The position numbers and the translations under genes were made by a program. The notes beneath the pieces are model-generated. The model worked only from the letters and a program-made list of their open reading frames with translations, was not told the DNA's origin and did not search any database. From Halobellus clavatus (lineage in GTDB: Archaea; Halobacteriota; Halobacteria; Halobacteriales; Haloferacaceae), in contig NZ_FNPB01000004.1 of assembly GCF_900107195.1 (NCBI RefSeq), positions 186,001-250,000 on the forward strand: a DNA stretch of 64,000 nt. Direction: 5' to 3'. Position 1 is the stretch's first letter; every line of letters begins with the position of its first letter. Of the stretch, positions 8,572 to 16,162 are shown piece after piece.

Positions 8572-9312
8572 TCAGTTCCGGACGACGTCGACGATCGGAT
8601 CGTCTGCACGCATCTCTGCCAGGACGACTCGGGGGACGTCCGCGCGGTCGTGAATCTCGGCGGCGACCTCTCTGGCAGTCGCCGCCAGGGCGTCGTCGTC
8701 GACCATATTCAGGAGCGGGATCGACGTCGCGTCCGGCGGGACCGACTTGCGTCCGCCCTCCTCGCTGGCGAGGACGGTCGCGAGATCCGCGGCACTGATC
8801 TCGTCGCCGGGGTCGAGTCCCGTCAGTGCCGAGACCTCGTCGACGCGGTGGACGAGGTCGTCCGAGAGCGGTTCGCCCACGACGTGCACGCTCGCGATCG
8901 GCACCACGGTGTCGGCGCTCGACGGAACCCGCGGTTCGTCCGTACTGGGGGCCTTGAGTCGTCGCATTCGCGCGCCGTCCGCTTTGGCGAGGATCGGGAC
9001 GTCGCGCGCTGCGAGATCGTCGAGCACCGAGAGTTCGTAGCCGTAGTAGCGGTCCTCGCGCTCGCGCTCGGGCACGACACCGAGCGGCCAGTCGGCGTCC
9101 GTAGCGGCGAGCGCCTCGTCGACTACCGCACCGGGCGTCTCGGTGACGGCCACGCGGCCGACCCAGTCGTCGAAGATCGGAATCCGGACAGTCGCGGTGA
9201 CGACGGCGCGGTCGAGTTCGTGCGCGAGCGTCGCCATCGTGGTCTTCTTCCCGCCAGCGCCGACCACGCAGGTCGTCCCCTCCGCGGCGTCGAGAGCTTG
9301 GACTGGGTTCAT
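8572..9312 (-). CDS. YqeC-like molybdenum hydroxylase accessory protein
   Basis: The 246-residue product has a P-loop-like GAGGKKTT at 18-25, then KADGARMRRLKAP at 110-122 and EPRVP, the hallmarks of the YqeC family. That family is known from genomic association with selenium-dependent molybdenum hydroxylases, though its biochemical step is unproven. It is the second gene of an operon: its ATG at 9312 lies one base after the stop of the CBS-domain gene. With a MobA-like protein nearby, a role in inserting or modifying molybdopterin cytosine or guanine dinucleotide is plausible. No hydroxylase structural gene is present in the window. Confidence 0.75.
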   Translation of the reverse strand: MNPVQALDAAEGTTCVVGAGGKKTTMATLAHELDRAVVTATVRIPIFDDWVGRVAVTETPGAVVDEALAATDADWPLGVVPEREREDRYYGYELSVLDDLAARDVPILAKADGARMRRLKAPSTDEPRVPSSADTVVPIASVHVVGEPLSDDLVHRVDEVSALTGLDPGDEISAADLATVLASEEGGRKSVPPDATSIPLLNMVDDDALAATAREVAAEIHDRADVPRVVLAEMRADDPIVDVVRN

Positions 9313-9313
9313 C

Positions 9314-9685
9314 TCAGGACAACTGTGCGGTGATGTCGGTCGAAGAGACCATCCCCACGAGATCGTCGTCGACCACGGGGAGGTGACTGAACCCGAAGTT
9401 CTCCATCATCGCGGCGGCCTCGGTGAGACGGAGTTCCGGCGGCACGGTCTCGACGGACCGGGTCATCACCTCCTCGACGGTGATCGAACTCGGATCGTGT
9501 TCGTCGGCGACGGCTTCGAGAACGTCAGTGCTCGTCACGATCGCAATCTCCGTCGAGGGGACCAGCAACGCGTTGATGTCGTGGCTCTTCATCCGTTTCG
9601 CCGCGTCGACGAGCGTCGCGTCGGGGCTCACAGTCACGAGCACCGTCGACATCACGTCTTCGACGAGCGTCGGTTCGTTGGACAT
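9314..9685 (-). CDS. two-CBS-domain protein
   Basis: The 123-residue protein consists of two CBS motifs: VEDVMSTVLVTVSPDATLVD at 8-27 and VEEVMTRSVETVPPELRLTE near 70, each followed by a short SSTD or TSTD strand. CBS pairs (Bateman modules) bind adenine nucleotides and act as energy sensors. ATG 9685 begins the fold; a possible upstream extension is Arg-rich and unlike the rest. The gene is first in an operon with the YqeC-like gene (one base between them). It has no fused effector domain, so it probably works on a partner. Confidence 0.85.
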   Translation of the reverse strand: MSNEPTLVEDVMSTVLVTVSPDATLVDAAKRMKSHDINALLVPSTEIAIVTSTDVLEAVADEHDPSSITVEEVMTRSVETVPPELRLTEAAAMMENFGFSHLPVVDDDLVGMVSSTDITAQLS

Positions 9686-9777
9686 AGACGTTGCGACGCT
9701 GCCGGGGGGTTTCGGTTTTTCGCCACGCGCCGATCGGTCCCCGAAGTATAACCCGACCCAGTCCGTCGTGTGTCCTG

Positions 9778-10023
9778 ATGGCACGCGAAGTCACACACCG
9801 GGAGGACGGCCCCGACGTGATCGACCCCGAGGAACTCGACCCGGAGTACCGCGACGGCGGCATCTACATCTGCCGATGCGGGCTCTCCGACGACAAGCCG
9901 TTCTGCGACGGCTCCCATCGAGCGACGGCCGACGAGGAGGCGGGCGTCGATTACAAGTACGAAAACGACGACAGCGAGGCCCCACGGCACCGCATCGCGT
10001 CGATCGAGTTCGAGTCGCCGTAG
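9778..10023 (+). CDS. CDGSH iron-sulfur domain protein
   Basis: This 81-residue acidic protein contains the complete CDGSH [2Fe-2S]-binding motif CRCGLSDDKPFCDGSH near residues 34-49, with three Cys and one His as ligands. Such small proteins are redox or cluster-transfer proteins of the mitoNEET superfamily. A TATA-like GTATAAC about 28 bases before ATG 9778 supports this start and leaderless transcription. It converges with serine acetyltransferase with three bases between stops; a role near cysteine and cluster metabolism is possible but unproven. Confidence 0.9.
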   Translation: MAREVTHREDGPDVIDPEELDPEYRDGGIYICRCGLSDDKPFCDGSHRATADEEAGVDYKYENDDSEAPRHRIASIEFESP

Positions 10024-10026
10024 CCG

Positions 10027-10896
10027 CTACTCGTTGTAGCGCTTGCGCTCCTGCGTCGGGTGCTCTTTGATGAACACCTTGGTCTGTGCGGGGATGTCCT
10101 CGGTAATCCAGGAGTTCGCACCGATGCTGACGTGGTCGCCGACGGTGATGGCGCCCAGCACTTTGGTCCCGGCCCCGATGACGACGTGGTCGCCGATCGT
10201 CGGGTGTCGCTCGTAGCCCTTCTTGAGCGCGTGCTCGTCGCTCTCTTCCTCCTCGAAGTGGAGCGCCCCGAGCGTGACGTCCTGATAGAGTCTGACCCAC
10301 TCGCCGACCTCCGCGGTCTCGCCGATGACGACGCCCGTCCCGTGGTCGATGAAGAAGTGCTCGCCGATCTCAGCACCCGGATGGATGTCGATGCCCGTCT
10401 GGGTCTTCGCGTACTCGGTCAGTTCACGGGCGTATTCCGGCGCTCCGATGTCGTAGAGTACGTGTGCGACCCGCTGGACCGAAATCGCCAGGAAGCCCGG
10501 GTACGAGCGGATGATCTCCATATACGTCTTCGCCGCCGGATCGCCCTTGTACGCGGCCTCGACGTCGAGTTTCAGCGCCTCCCGGATCTCCGGGAGGCTG
10601 TCGAGCACTGCGGAGACCTTCTCGTCGGGCCGGCCGTCGGTGTACGGGCAGATCCCGGCTTTCACCAGGGTTCCCAGTTCGTCGAGTTGGTCTACGATTG
10701 CCAGTTCGTCGCGGACGAGTTCGGGCGCGTTCCAGCACGTCGGAAACAGCAGTTCCTGCAGCAGCGCAATCTCCTCGCGTCGGTGTTCGCGTTCGGGGAA
10801 ACACGCTGTGACGCTCGTGGGGAACGGTTCGGAATCGTCCTGATACGCGGCGAACAACCGTTCGTGAGCGTCGCCAGCGTACCGATAATTCACCAT
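10027..10896 (-). CDS. cysE: serine O-acetyltransferase
   Basis: The 289-residue protein has the helical N-terminal SATase domain. A left-handed beta-helix of hexapeptide repeats follows: IDIHPGAEIGEHFFIDHGTG, then VVIGETAEVGEWV and GDHVVIGAGTKVLGAITVG. The catalytic His and Asp occur in the HPGAxIG..FFIDH region. It acetylates serine with acetyl-CoA for cysteine synthesis. The C-terminal tail ends QERKRYNE, without the terminal Ile commonly used to dock O-acetylserine sulfhydrylase. ATG 10896 is preferred because the upstream open frame is Arg- and Gly-rich. Confidence 0.92.
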   Translation of the reverse strand: MVNYRYAGDAHERLFAAYQDDSEPFPTSVTACFPEREHRREEIALLQELLFPTCWNAPELVRDELAIVDQLDELGTLVKAGICPYTDGRPDEKVSAVLDSLPEIREALKLDVEAAYKGDPAAKTYMEIIRSYPGFLAISVQRVAHVLYDIGAPEYARELTEYAKTQTGIDIHPGAEIGEHFFIDHGTGVVIGETAEVGEWVRLYQDVTLGALHFEEEESDEHALKKGYERHPTIGDHVVIGAGTKVLGAITVGDHVSIGANSWITEDIPAQTKVFIKEHPTQERKRYNE

Positions 10897-11211
10897 AGCC
10901 TGGATTACTTCGGGAACCGTATTAGGGTAGTGTTTGCGGGGATGGCCGCCGACTGTGCCGGGTCCCGTTCCCGAATCCCGCGCAGTGCCTGAGTGCTCCC
11001 CGCCGCTGTCTCCCGGTCGCGATCTCATCTCCGATTTGATCGCTACTGATAGATATGATAATTGATAGAATACAAAAATACCAAGAAAAGTAATACGATC
11101 TCATCTCACTCGAACGACGTCCTCTGTACCACCTCGTTCGATTCCCTCGGTGTTTGCAACCCGATAGATTTCCGAATGTACCGAGTCGGTTCCTCGACAG
11201 TCGGACACCGA
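10897..11211. other. intergenic gap, 315 bases
   Basis: This gap lies upstream of cysE and downstream of the next minus-strand gene. The centre (about 11040-11105) is markedly AT-rich with several GATA/AATA runs. I see no coding potential or strong structure; it may hold the cysE promoter. Confidence 0.4.
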
Positions 11212-12309
11212 CTATTCGTAAAATCCCTCTTCAGGGTACCAGTTGCGGTCGAATTCGTACTCTTCGACGAGCGACGCCCAGTTGTCCGGGAACTGGATCT
11301 GCTTCGTCACCGGCCCGCCGATCGACATCCCGATGATCGCGTTGAACGCGCCCGATCCGCCGATCGTCGCGATTTTCACCGAGTTATTGTCCTGATACTG
11401 AGATACCTGTTTGAGATGAATATCCGTGTCCTCGAACAGCTGTTCGTCCTCGAGGAGGACGGGACGACCCTCCGTTCGCATGTCTGAATTCTCGACGAGA
11501 TACGATTTGATCTGGTCCTTGCTCAGGTCCGCCTTCGCGAGTTCGTCGGCGTTGTAGGGGTTGATCGCGTGCGTGACCGTGGCGTTGAGGTCCTCGCCCG
11601 AACTGCCGCGCATCGATCGGGGAGTGTTCTCGATCATATCGCGAAGAATCTGTTCGGCGGTGTTCTCGCGGGGAACCCACTGTGACCATCCGTTCGGGCC
11701 CGCGAGGGTGATGGTGCTGTCGTCCACGTCGTAACCGTGGGTGACGTGGTAGGGTTCCCAGGGGCTGGCTTCCTCGTTCTCGCCCGCGAGCATATAGAAT
11801 TTCGCGGGGTTACCCATCACGCCCATATCCTTCTCGCCGGGGTAGATCTTCGCCGTGTTGCGGTACGCCATCCCCAGCGCGCGAGAGATCGTCTGATTCG
11901 CGTGGTAGTTGGGACCGAACGCCCCCGTCCCGCTCTCGATGTCCAGTTCGTTCCGCACCGGGCCGTTGACGATCCACTGGTAGGCCCACGACCCCGTGCT
12001 GACCGAGAACTGGATCGAGTTCGAGTCCGGGTCCGCGAGCGCCCGGGCCCCCGCCTCGAGGACCGGCAGATACGGCGGGACGCATCCGGCCATCACCGCG
12101 TTCGCCGCGAGGTCCTCGACCGTGAGCGGGTTGTCGTTGTTGCCTAACCGGCCGATGACGTGGTCCCGCGGGTGGTCCGTCCCCCGAAGCATCTCCGCGA
12201 CGCGTTCCTCTGTCGGTGGCACGACCGGGAGGCCGTCAGTCATCCCCTCCTCGTACAGCGACCGGTACAGTTCCTCGAACGACTCCGAGTTCGATGATTC
12301 ATCAGACAT
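11212..12309 (-). CDS. uncharacterised conserved protein, paralogue of the 20006 gene (UGSC-associated family)
   Basis: This 365-residue soluble protein is closely related to the one at 20006-21094. Both share MTDGLPV.PPT near the N-terminus, NAVMAGC, an identical STGSWAYQWIVNGPVR stretch, KIYPGEKDMGVMGNPAKFYM, and a C-terminal IGG..FNAI/VNAI..SIGGPVTK..FPDN block. The invariant Cys in NAVMAGC and the Gly-rich C-terminus are candidate functional sites. No known catalytic motif is visible. The other copy lies 18 bases behind a CGSC-motif UGSC-family protein, but this copy has no such partner and faces a GMC oxidoreductase instead. ATG 12309 is favoured because the region before it is a separate small reading frame and promoter. 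Confidence 0.8.
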   Translation of the reverse strand: MSDESSNSESFEELYRSLYEEGMTDGLPVVPPTEERVAEMLRGTDHPRDHVIGRLGNNDNPLTVEDLAANAVMAGCVPPYLPVLEAGARALADPDSNSIQFSVSTGSWAYQWIVNGPVRNELDIESGTGAFGPNYHANQTISRALGMAYRNTAKIYPGEKDMGVMGNPAKFYMLAGENEEASPWEPYHVTHGYDVDDSTITLAGPNGWSQWVPRENTAEQILRDMIENTPRSMRGSSGEDLNATVTHAINPYNADELAKADLSKDQIKSYLVENSDMRTEGRPVLLEDEQLFEDTDIHLKQVSQYQDNNSVKIATIGGSGAFNAIIGMSIGGPVTKQIQFPDNWASLVEEYEFDRNWYPEEGFYE

Positions 12310-12430
12310 TGTGGGTGCTCCGTGCGGACCTCGGGTCGTCGCCGGATTCCGCCCCGGGCGTCGGCGACGCGCTGCCAGAGTCGTCTGCCGGACGTCGCGG
12401 CGGACCGTCGGCGGGATCGACGAGGGCCAT
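12302..12430 (-). CDS. possible 42-residue leader or coupled small protein
   Basis: ATG 12430 lies about 25 bases after a strong TATATAAA-type box, so a leaderless transcript would start here. The frame encodes 42 residues (MALVDPADGPPRRPADD...), rich in Pro, Ser, Asp and Arg. Its TGA (12304-12302) ends eight bases inside the next gene, so translation could be coupled to the 365-residue protein. It may instead be only a 5' leader. No family is recognised. Confidence 0.35.
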   Translation of the reverse strand: MALVDPADGPPRRPADDSGSASPTPGAESGDDPRSARSTHNV

Positions 12431-12451
12431 ACTCGGTGATGACGAATACAG

Positions 12452-12459
12452 TATATAAA
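12452..12459 (-). promoter_or_regulatory. TATA box for the 12430/12309 unit
   Basis: TTTATATA on the minus strand sits 22-29 bases before ATG 12430 and is among the clearest TATA elements of the window. It places the transcript start near 12430, not at 12309. Confidence 0.6.
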
Positions 12460-12509
12460 GTTTGGCTCGCGGACGATACGAACCGATCGACGGGACGGAC
12501 CCGCGACAC

Positions 12510-12702
12510 CGGGGACGCAATTCCGTCTCACACTCCCCGCCGGTGTTGGTGACGCTGGCGACGGCAATCGTCTCGGCGTTCTCGTGGACGACGATCGGGC
12601 TCTTGCCGCTGAGTTCAAGCGTGACGTCGGTGACGTTGCCAGCGGCGTCCCGCGTCGGCAAACCCGCCCGACAGCAATCGGCAGGTCCCGTCCGGCGACT
12701 CT
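12510..12702 (-). pseudogene. aldehyde dehydrogenase remnant
   Basis: The minus strand encodes DVTLELSGKSPIVVHENA followed by ASVTNTGGEC, which matches the central aldehyde dehydrogenase segment (VTLELGGKSP..V...AD and the catalytic-Cys region). The intact enzyme at 23448 has VTLELGGKNPAVV...FSNTGQIC in the same place. Just upstream, in another frame, GRDLPIAVGRV resembles the preceding FTGS..VGR cofactor loop, so a frameshift seems to separate the two pieces. Only about 60 of 480 residues survive and the loop Gly and catalytic region are changed. The piece lies between the promoters of the divergent GMC gene and the 12309 gene. Confidence 0.65.
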
Positions 12703-12746
12703 GTACAAAAAATTCATTATGGATGGTTTCCTGCTGTCAGGTGATT

Positions 12747-14273
12747 ATGGCGAACACCTACGACTACGTCATCGTCGGCGCTGGGTCGGCCGGCTGCGTC
12801 CTGGTGAACCGCCTCTCGGCGGACGAGGACACCGACGTCCTGCTGCTGGAAGCCGGGAAGCCCGACGAGAAAGACGAGATTCACGTACCGACGCTGTTCC
12901 CCGGACTGATGCAGTCGGACGTGGACTGGGAGTACTGGACAGTTCCCCAGGAGGGACTCAACGGCCGCGAGGAGTACTGGCCGCGGGGCAAAACGCTCGG
13001 TGGCTCGTCGGCGATCAACGCGATGATGTACGTTCGGGGCAACCCCCACGACTACGACCGGTGGGCCGAACTCGGCAACGAGGGCTGGAGTTGGGACGAG
13101 ATGCGCCCGTACTTCAAGCGGATGGAAGACTTCGAGGGCGGCGAGTCCGAGTATCACGGCGAGGGCGGCCCACTCTGGGTCGAACAGGAGCATCCCTACG
13201 GAGACGTCACGAACGCGCTGATCGACGCCGCCGTCGAAGTCGGATTCGACCGCAACGAGAACATCAACGCCGGCCAGCAAGAAGGGATGGGACCGCTCCC
13301 GCTGACAGTCAGGGACGGGACCCGAGAGAGCACTGCGGTCTCGTACCTCCATCCGGTCCTCGACCGAGAGAACCTCGCCGCTCAGACCGGCGCGCACGTC
13401 ACGCAGATCGAGTTCGAGGGCGACACCGCCACCGGTGTCACCTACGTCCAGGACGGATCGACCGACACCGTCGACGCGGATCAGGAAGTGATCCTCTCGG
13501 CGGGTTCGATCGACTCCGTGCAGTTGCTGCTGCTCTCGGGGATCGGCCCCGCGGACGAACTTGAGGAACACGGGATCGACGTCAAGAACGACCTGCCCGG
13601 CGTCGGGAAGAACCTCCAGGATCACCTCGTCGCGTCCGCCGCGTACGAACTGCACGGCGATCCCGAGATCCAGCAGGGGGAAGTACTCTGTCAGGTCACC
13701 GGCTTCGAGCGGACCGACCCCGACCTCCCCGCGCCGGACCTCCAGTACTTCCTCGCGCGGGTCTACTTTATGCGCCACGGATTCGACAATCCCGAAGAGG
13801 GTGCCGGAATGACCCCGAGTGCGACGCTCTTACACCCCGAGAGCCGCGGCGAGATCACGCTCGCGTCCGCCGATCCCTTCGACGACCCGGTCATCGACCC
13901 GAACTATCTGGCCCACGAAGCGGACCTGGACACACTCGTCGAGGGGGTCAAGCGGACCCGTCAGATCGGCCACGCGGACGCGCTTGAAGAGTACCGCGGC
14001 GATGAAATCTGGCCCGAAGGCGACGTCGAGAACGACGCGGACCTGCGTGAGCACGTCCGCGAGACGGCCCAGACGATCTATCACCCCGTCGGGACCTGCA
14101 AGATGGGCGACGACGAGATGGCCGTCGTCGACGACGAGCTTCGGGTCCACGGGATGAACGACCTGCGGGTCGTCGACGCGTCGGTGATGCCGGAGATCAC
14201 GAGCGGCAACACGAACGCCCCTACCATCGCCATCGCCGAGCGGGCCGCTGACATCATCCGCGGTCTCGACTAG
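12747..14273 (+). CDS. GMC-family FAD-dependent oxidoreductase (choline dehydrogenase-like), copy 1
   Basis: The 508-residue protein opens with the FAD-binding GAGSAGC loop near residue 11. It has GMC signature 1 (WPRGKTLGGSSAINAMMYVR, near 80), signature 2 (GSIDSVQLLLLSGIGPA, near 255) and the active-site YHPVGTCKMG near 452. It closes with the conserved NTNAPTIAIAER helix. GMC enzymes oxidise primary alcohols to aldehydes with FAD. ATG 12747 is chosen because it opens directly into the FAD-binding strand; the upstream open frame crosses the ALDH remnant. Two further GMC paralogues occur at 16163 and 38952. Choline is only one of many possible substrates. Confidence 0.9.
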   Translation: MANTYDYVIVGAGSAGCVLVNRLSADEDTDVLLLEAGKPDEKDEIHVPTLFPGLMQSDVDWEYWTVPQEGLNGREEYWPRGKTLGGSSAINAMMYVRGNPHDYDRWAELGNEGWSWDEMRPYFKRMEDFEGGESEYHGEGGPLWVEQEHPYGDVTNALIDAAVEVGFDRNENINAGQQEGMGPLPLTVRDGTRESTAVSYLHPVLDRENLAAQTGAHVTQIEFEGDTATGVTYVQDGSTDTVDADQEVILSAGSIDSVQLLLLSGIGPADELEEHGIDVKNDLPGVGKNLQDHLVASAAYELHGDPEIQQGEVLCQVTGFERTDPDLPAPDLQYFLARVYFMRHGFDNPEEGAGMTPSATLLHPESRGEITLASADPFDDPVIDPNYLAHEADLDTLVEGVKRTRQIGHADALEEYRGDEIWPEGDVENDADLREHVRETAQTIYHPVGTCKMGDDEMAVVDDELRVHGMNDLRVVDASVMPEITSGNTNAPTIAIAERAADIIRGLD

Positions 14274-14442
14274 TCGACGCCGGCCGAGCGCCTCCGCAGT
14301 CAGGCCTTGGACTGTGAAATGTCTCCGCAGTCACGCCGGCCTCCACTTCCTGCGTTCGTCGCACATCACCGGTTTCTCCGCCGAAACGGCCGAAACGGGG
14401 AAAGATACTATTTTATCACTCGGGACAGAAGTCTAACGCGAA

Positions 14443-14892
14443 ATGACGATACTCGCCGCCGTCGACGAAAAAGAACGATCGAAGCACGTGATCGAAATCG
14501 CCCACGACCTCGCGACCACCTACGGTGACGACCTCGCCGTCCTGCACGTCATCCCGACGGAGGAACACGACGAACACCAGCGATCCATCCGCGACATCCC
14601 CGAGTTCGAGAACTTCTCGTTCAACGCCGAGGTCGAGAGCGCCGAGCGATTCGCCCGGAAGTTCGTGCTCGAGACGATCGACGACATCGACGACGATATA
14701 CTCGATCCCCGCGGCCGAGTCGGTGACGTCGCAGAAGAGATCATCTCCGAGGCCGAAGGAGAAAAGCCGCGGTTTCTGGTCATCAGCGGTCGTCGCCGCT
14801 CGCCCACCGGCAAGGCCCTGTTTGGCAACAAGACACAGAAAGTGCTGCTGAACGTGAACTGCCCGGTCGTGACCCGAATGGACGAGGTCTGA
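14443..14892 (+). CDS. universal stress protein (UspA family)
   Basis: The 149-residue protein begins MTILAAVDEKERS and ends with the ATP-binding signature SGRRRSPTGKALFGNKTQKV, followed by the VNCPVVT strand, all typical of nucleotide-binding Usp proteins. A TTTTATC box at 14411-14417 is about 29 bases upstream of ATG 14443. It lies between a GMC enzyme and an IclR regulator with no overlap, so it is probably a separate unit. Its role is a stress- or starvation-linked nucleotide sensor, target unknown. Confidence 0.9.
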   Translation: MTILAAVDEKERSKHVIEIAHDLATTYGDDLAVLHVIPTEEHDEHQRSIRDIPEFENFSFNAEVESAERFARKFVLETIDDIDDDILDPRGRVGDVAEEIISEAEGEKPRFLVISGRRRSPTGKALFGNKTQKVLLNVNCPVVTRMDEV

Positions 14893-15011
14893 GCACTCGG
14901 GGACACGCCAGCGATCCACCCGTTCTCTGATTGCGATCCACCCGCAGTGAGTACCACTGGACCGGGACAGCAGCGTCAGTCGCGAAAACTATCCTCTTTG
15001 ATCACAACAAA

Positions 15012-15017
15012 TTTATT
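15012..15017 (+). promoter_or_regulatory. TATA-like box of the IclR gene
   Basis: TTTATT in an AT-rich stretch lies about 27 bases before ATG 15042, matching leaderless spacing. Confidence 0.5.
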
Positions 15018-15041
15018 CGTATCGGGCTGTCACACGAAGAT

Positions 15042-15830
15042 ATGCCGGCTCAACACGGCGGACGACGGATCGAGGCGGTCGACAAGAGCCTCGACATCCT
15101 GCGGTTCATCGCTGAAGAGGGCGATACGACCGTGTCGGTGATCGCCGAGCACGTGGGGCTCGCCCCCGGCACCGTCCACACGCACCTGTCGACGCTCCGG
15201 GCGCACGGGTTCATTGAGCAGGTGGACGGTCGATACCAACTCGGGATGGAGTTCATCCCGTTCAGCGAGCGCGTGCGGAATCAGACGCCGCTCTACCGAG
15301 CCGGAAAAGACGAAGTCGACAAACTGGCCCACCAGTACGACGCAGTCGCGCACCTGGCCACGGAGTACAACGGGAAGATTCTCATTCTTCACGAGACCTT
15401 CGGCGAAGACGCCGTGGGCAAACAGATCCACATCGAGAAGCGTGACGAGCCGCAGACGCATATGCACTGTACGGCGGCGGGGAAAGCGATCCTCGCACAT
15501 CTGCCTGAAGAGCGCGTCACCGAGATCATCAACGAGAAGGGACTGCCCTCGTACACGTCCCACACGATCACCGACGAAGCGGCACTCGCCGACGAACTCG
15601 CCCGGATCCGCGAACAGCGCTTCGCCGTCAACAACGAGGAGGTCGTCCACGGGAACAAGGGGATCGGGGCCCCCGTCATCTACGACAACGGCGACGTCGC
15701 CGGTGCGATCAGTATCTCCGGGCCGGCGAACAACTGGCGCGACGCATCGATCGAAGAGGAACTGATCGAGGCGGTGATCCGCTCGGCAAACAACGCCGAG
15801 ATCGAGATCTACACACAAACTGAGGCGTGA
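15042..15830 (+). CDS. IclR-family transcriptional regulator 1
   Basis: The 262-residue protein has an N-terminal winged helix-turn-helix (about 10-65: VDKSLDILRFIAEEG, then LAPGTVHTHLSTLRAHGFIE). The IclR effector-binding domain (about 80-258) includes HCTAAGKAILAHLPEERV and GIGAPVIYDNGDVAGAISIS. IclR proteins sense small metabolites, commonly aromatic or carboxylic acids, and regulate adjacent catabolic genes. It stands between two GMC oxidoreductase genes and is the likely regulator of the 12-24 kb region. A palindrome starts right at its stop codon (15830). Its closest relative here is the second IclR at 60554. Confidence 0.92.
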   Translation: MPAQHGGRRIEAVDKSLDILRFIAEEGDTTVSVIAEHVGLAPGTVHTHLSTLRAHGFIEQVDGRYQLGMEFIPFSERVRNQTPLYRAGKDEVDKLAHQYDAVAHLATEYNGKILILHETFGEDAVGKQIHIEKRDEPQTHMHCTAAGKAILAHLPEERVTEIINEKGLPSYTSHTITDEAALADELARIREQRFAVNNEEVVHGNKGIGAPVIYDNGDVAGAISISGPANNWRDASIEEELIEAVIRSANNAEIEIYTQTEA

Positions 15831-15846
15831 TTTGACCCAGTCAAAT
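15830..15846. promoter_or_regulatory. palindrome with a distant repeat of its half-site
   Basis: ATTTGAC-CCA-GTCAAAT is a perfect 7+7 inverted repeat that begins on the last base of the IclR stop codon. The half-site GGGTCAAATAC recurs at 16034-16044 upstream of GMC copy 2. Sites of this form suit a dimeric regulator such as the IclR protein just encoded; this is inference. Confidence 0.4.
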
Positions 15847-16162
15847 ACTCAGCGATGAGAACACCAAGAGAATAACTCGTGTACTCCTGTTAGCACACGG
15901 TTGAACCGCCGACCGAGACGACTTTGTTTCAGGATCTTTCACGAGAGAAGTTGTCAAGACCCAAGATTCGCCGCTTCTGTCCAACACTAGTCACCTTGTC
16001 ACGGATTTACGTGCCACAATATTCTTTTTGAGAGGGTCAAATACCTGCTCGCCGGAGTGCTTCAGCGAGTCGGGTACTCGCCCCGTCCGACCTGCGAGTC
16101 CGGCGACTCTCCCGCGGTGAGCGAAAGATATTAGTTAGTGTTTTCATACACGATAGAACGTG
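15847..16162. other. intergenic region upstream of GMC copy 2
   Basis: About 316 bases without a gene. It holds the GGGTCAAATAC half-site (16034-16044), an ATTCTTTTTGAG T-rich run near 16021 that could end IclR transcription, and AT-rich sequence before 16163 that should contain the GMC promoter. No coding remnant was seen. Confidence 0.4.

Noticed and set aside
12462-12746. 95-residue N-terminal extension of GMC copy 1
   Set aside because: It is the antisense of the aldehyde dehydrogenase relic; the FAD-binding strand begins right after ATG 12747.
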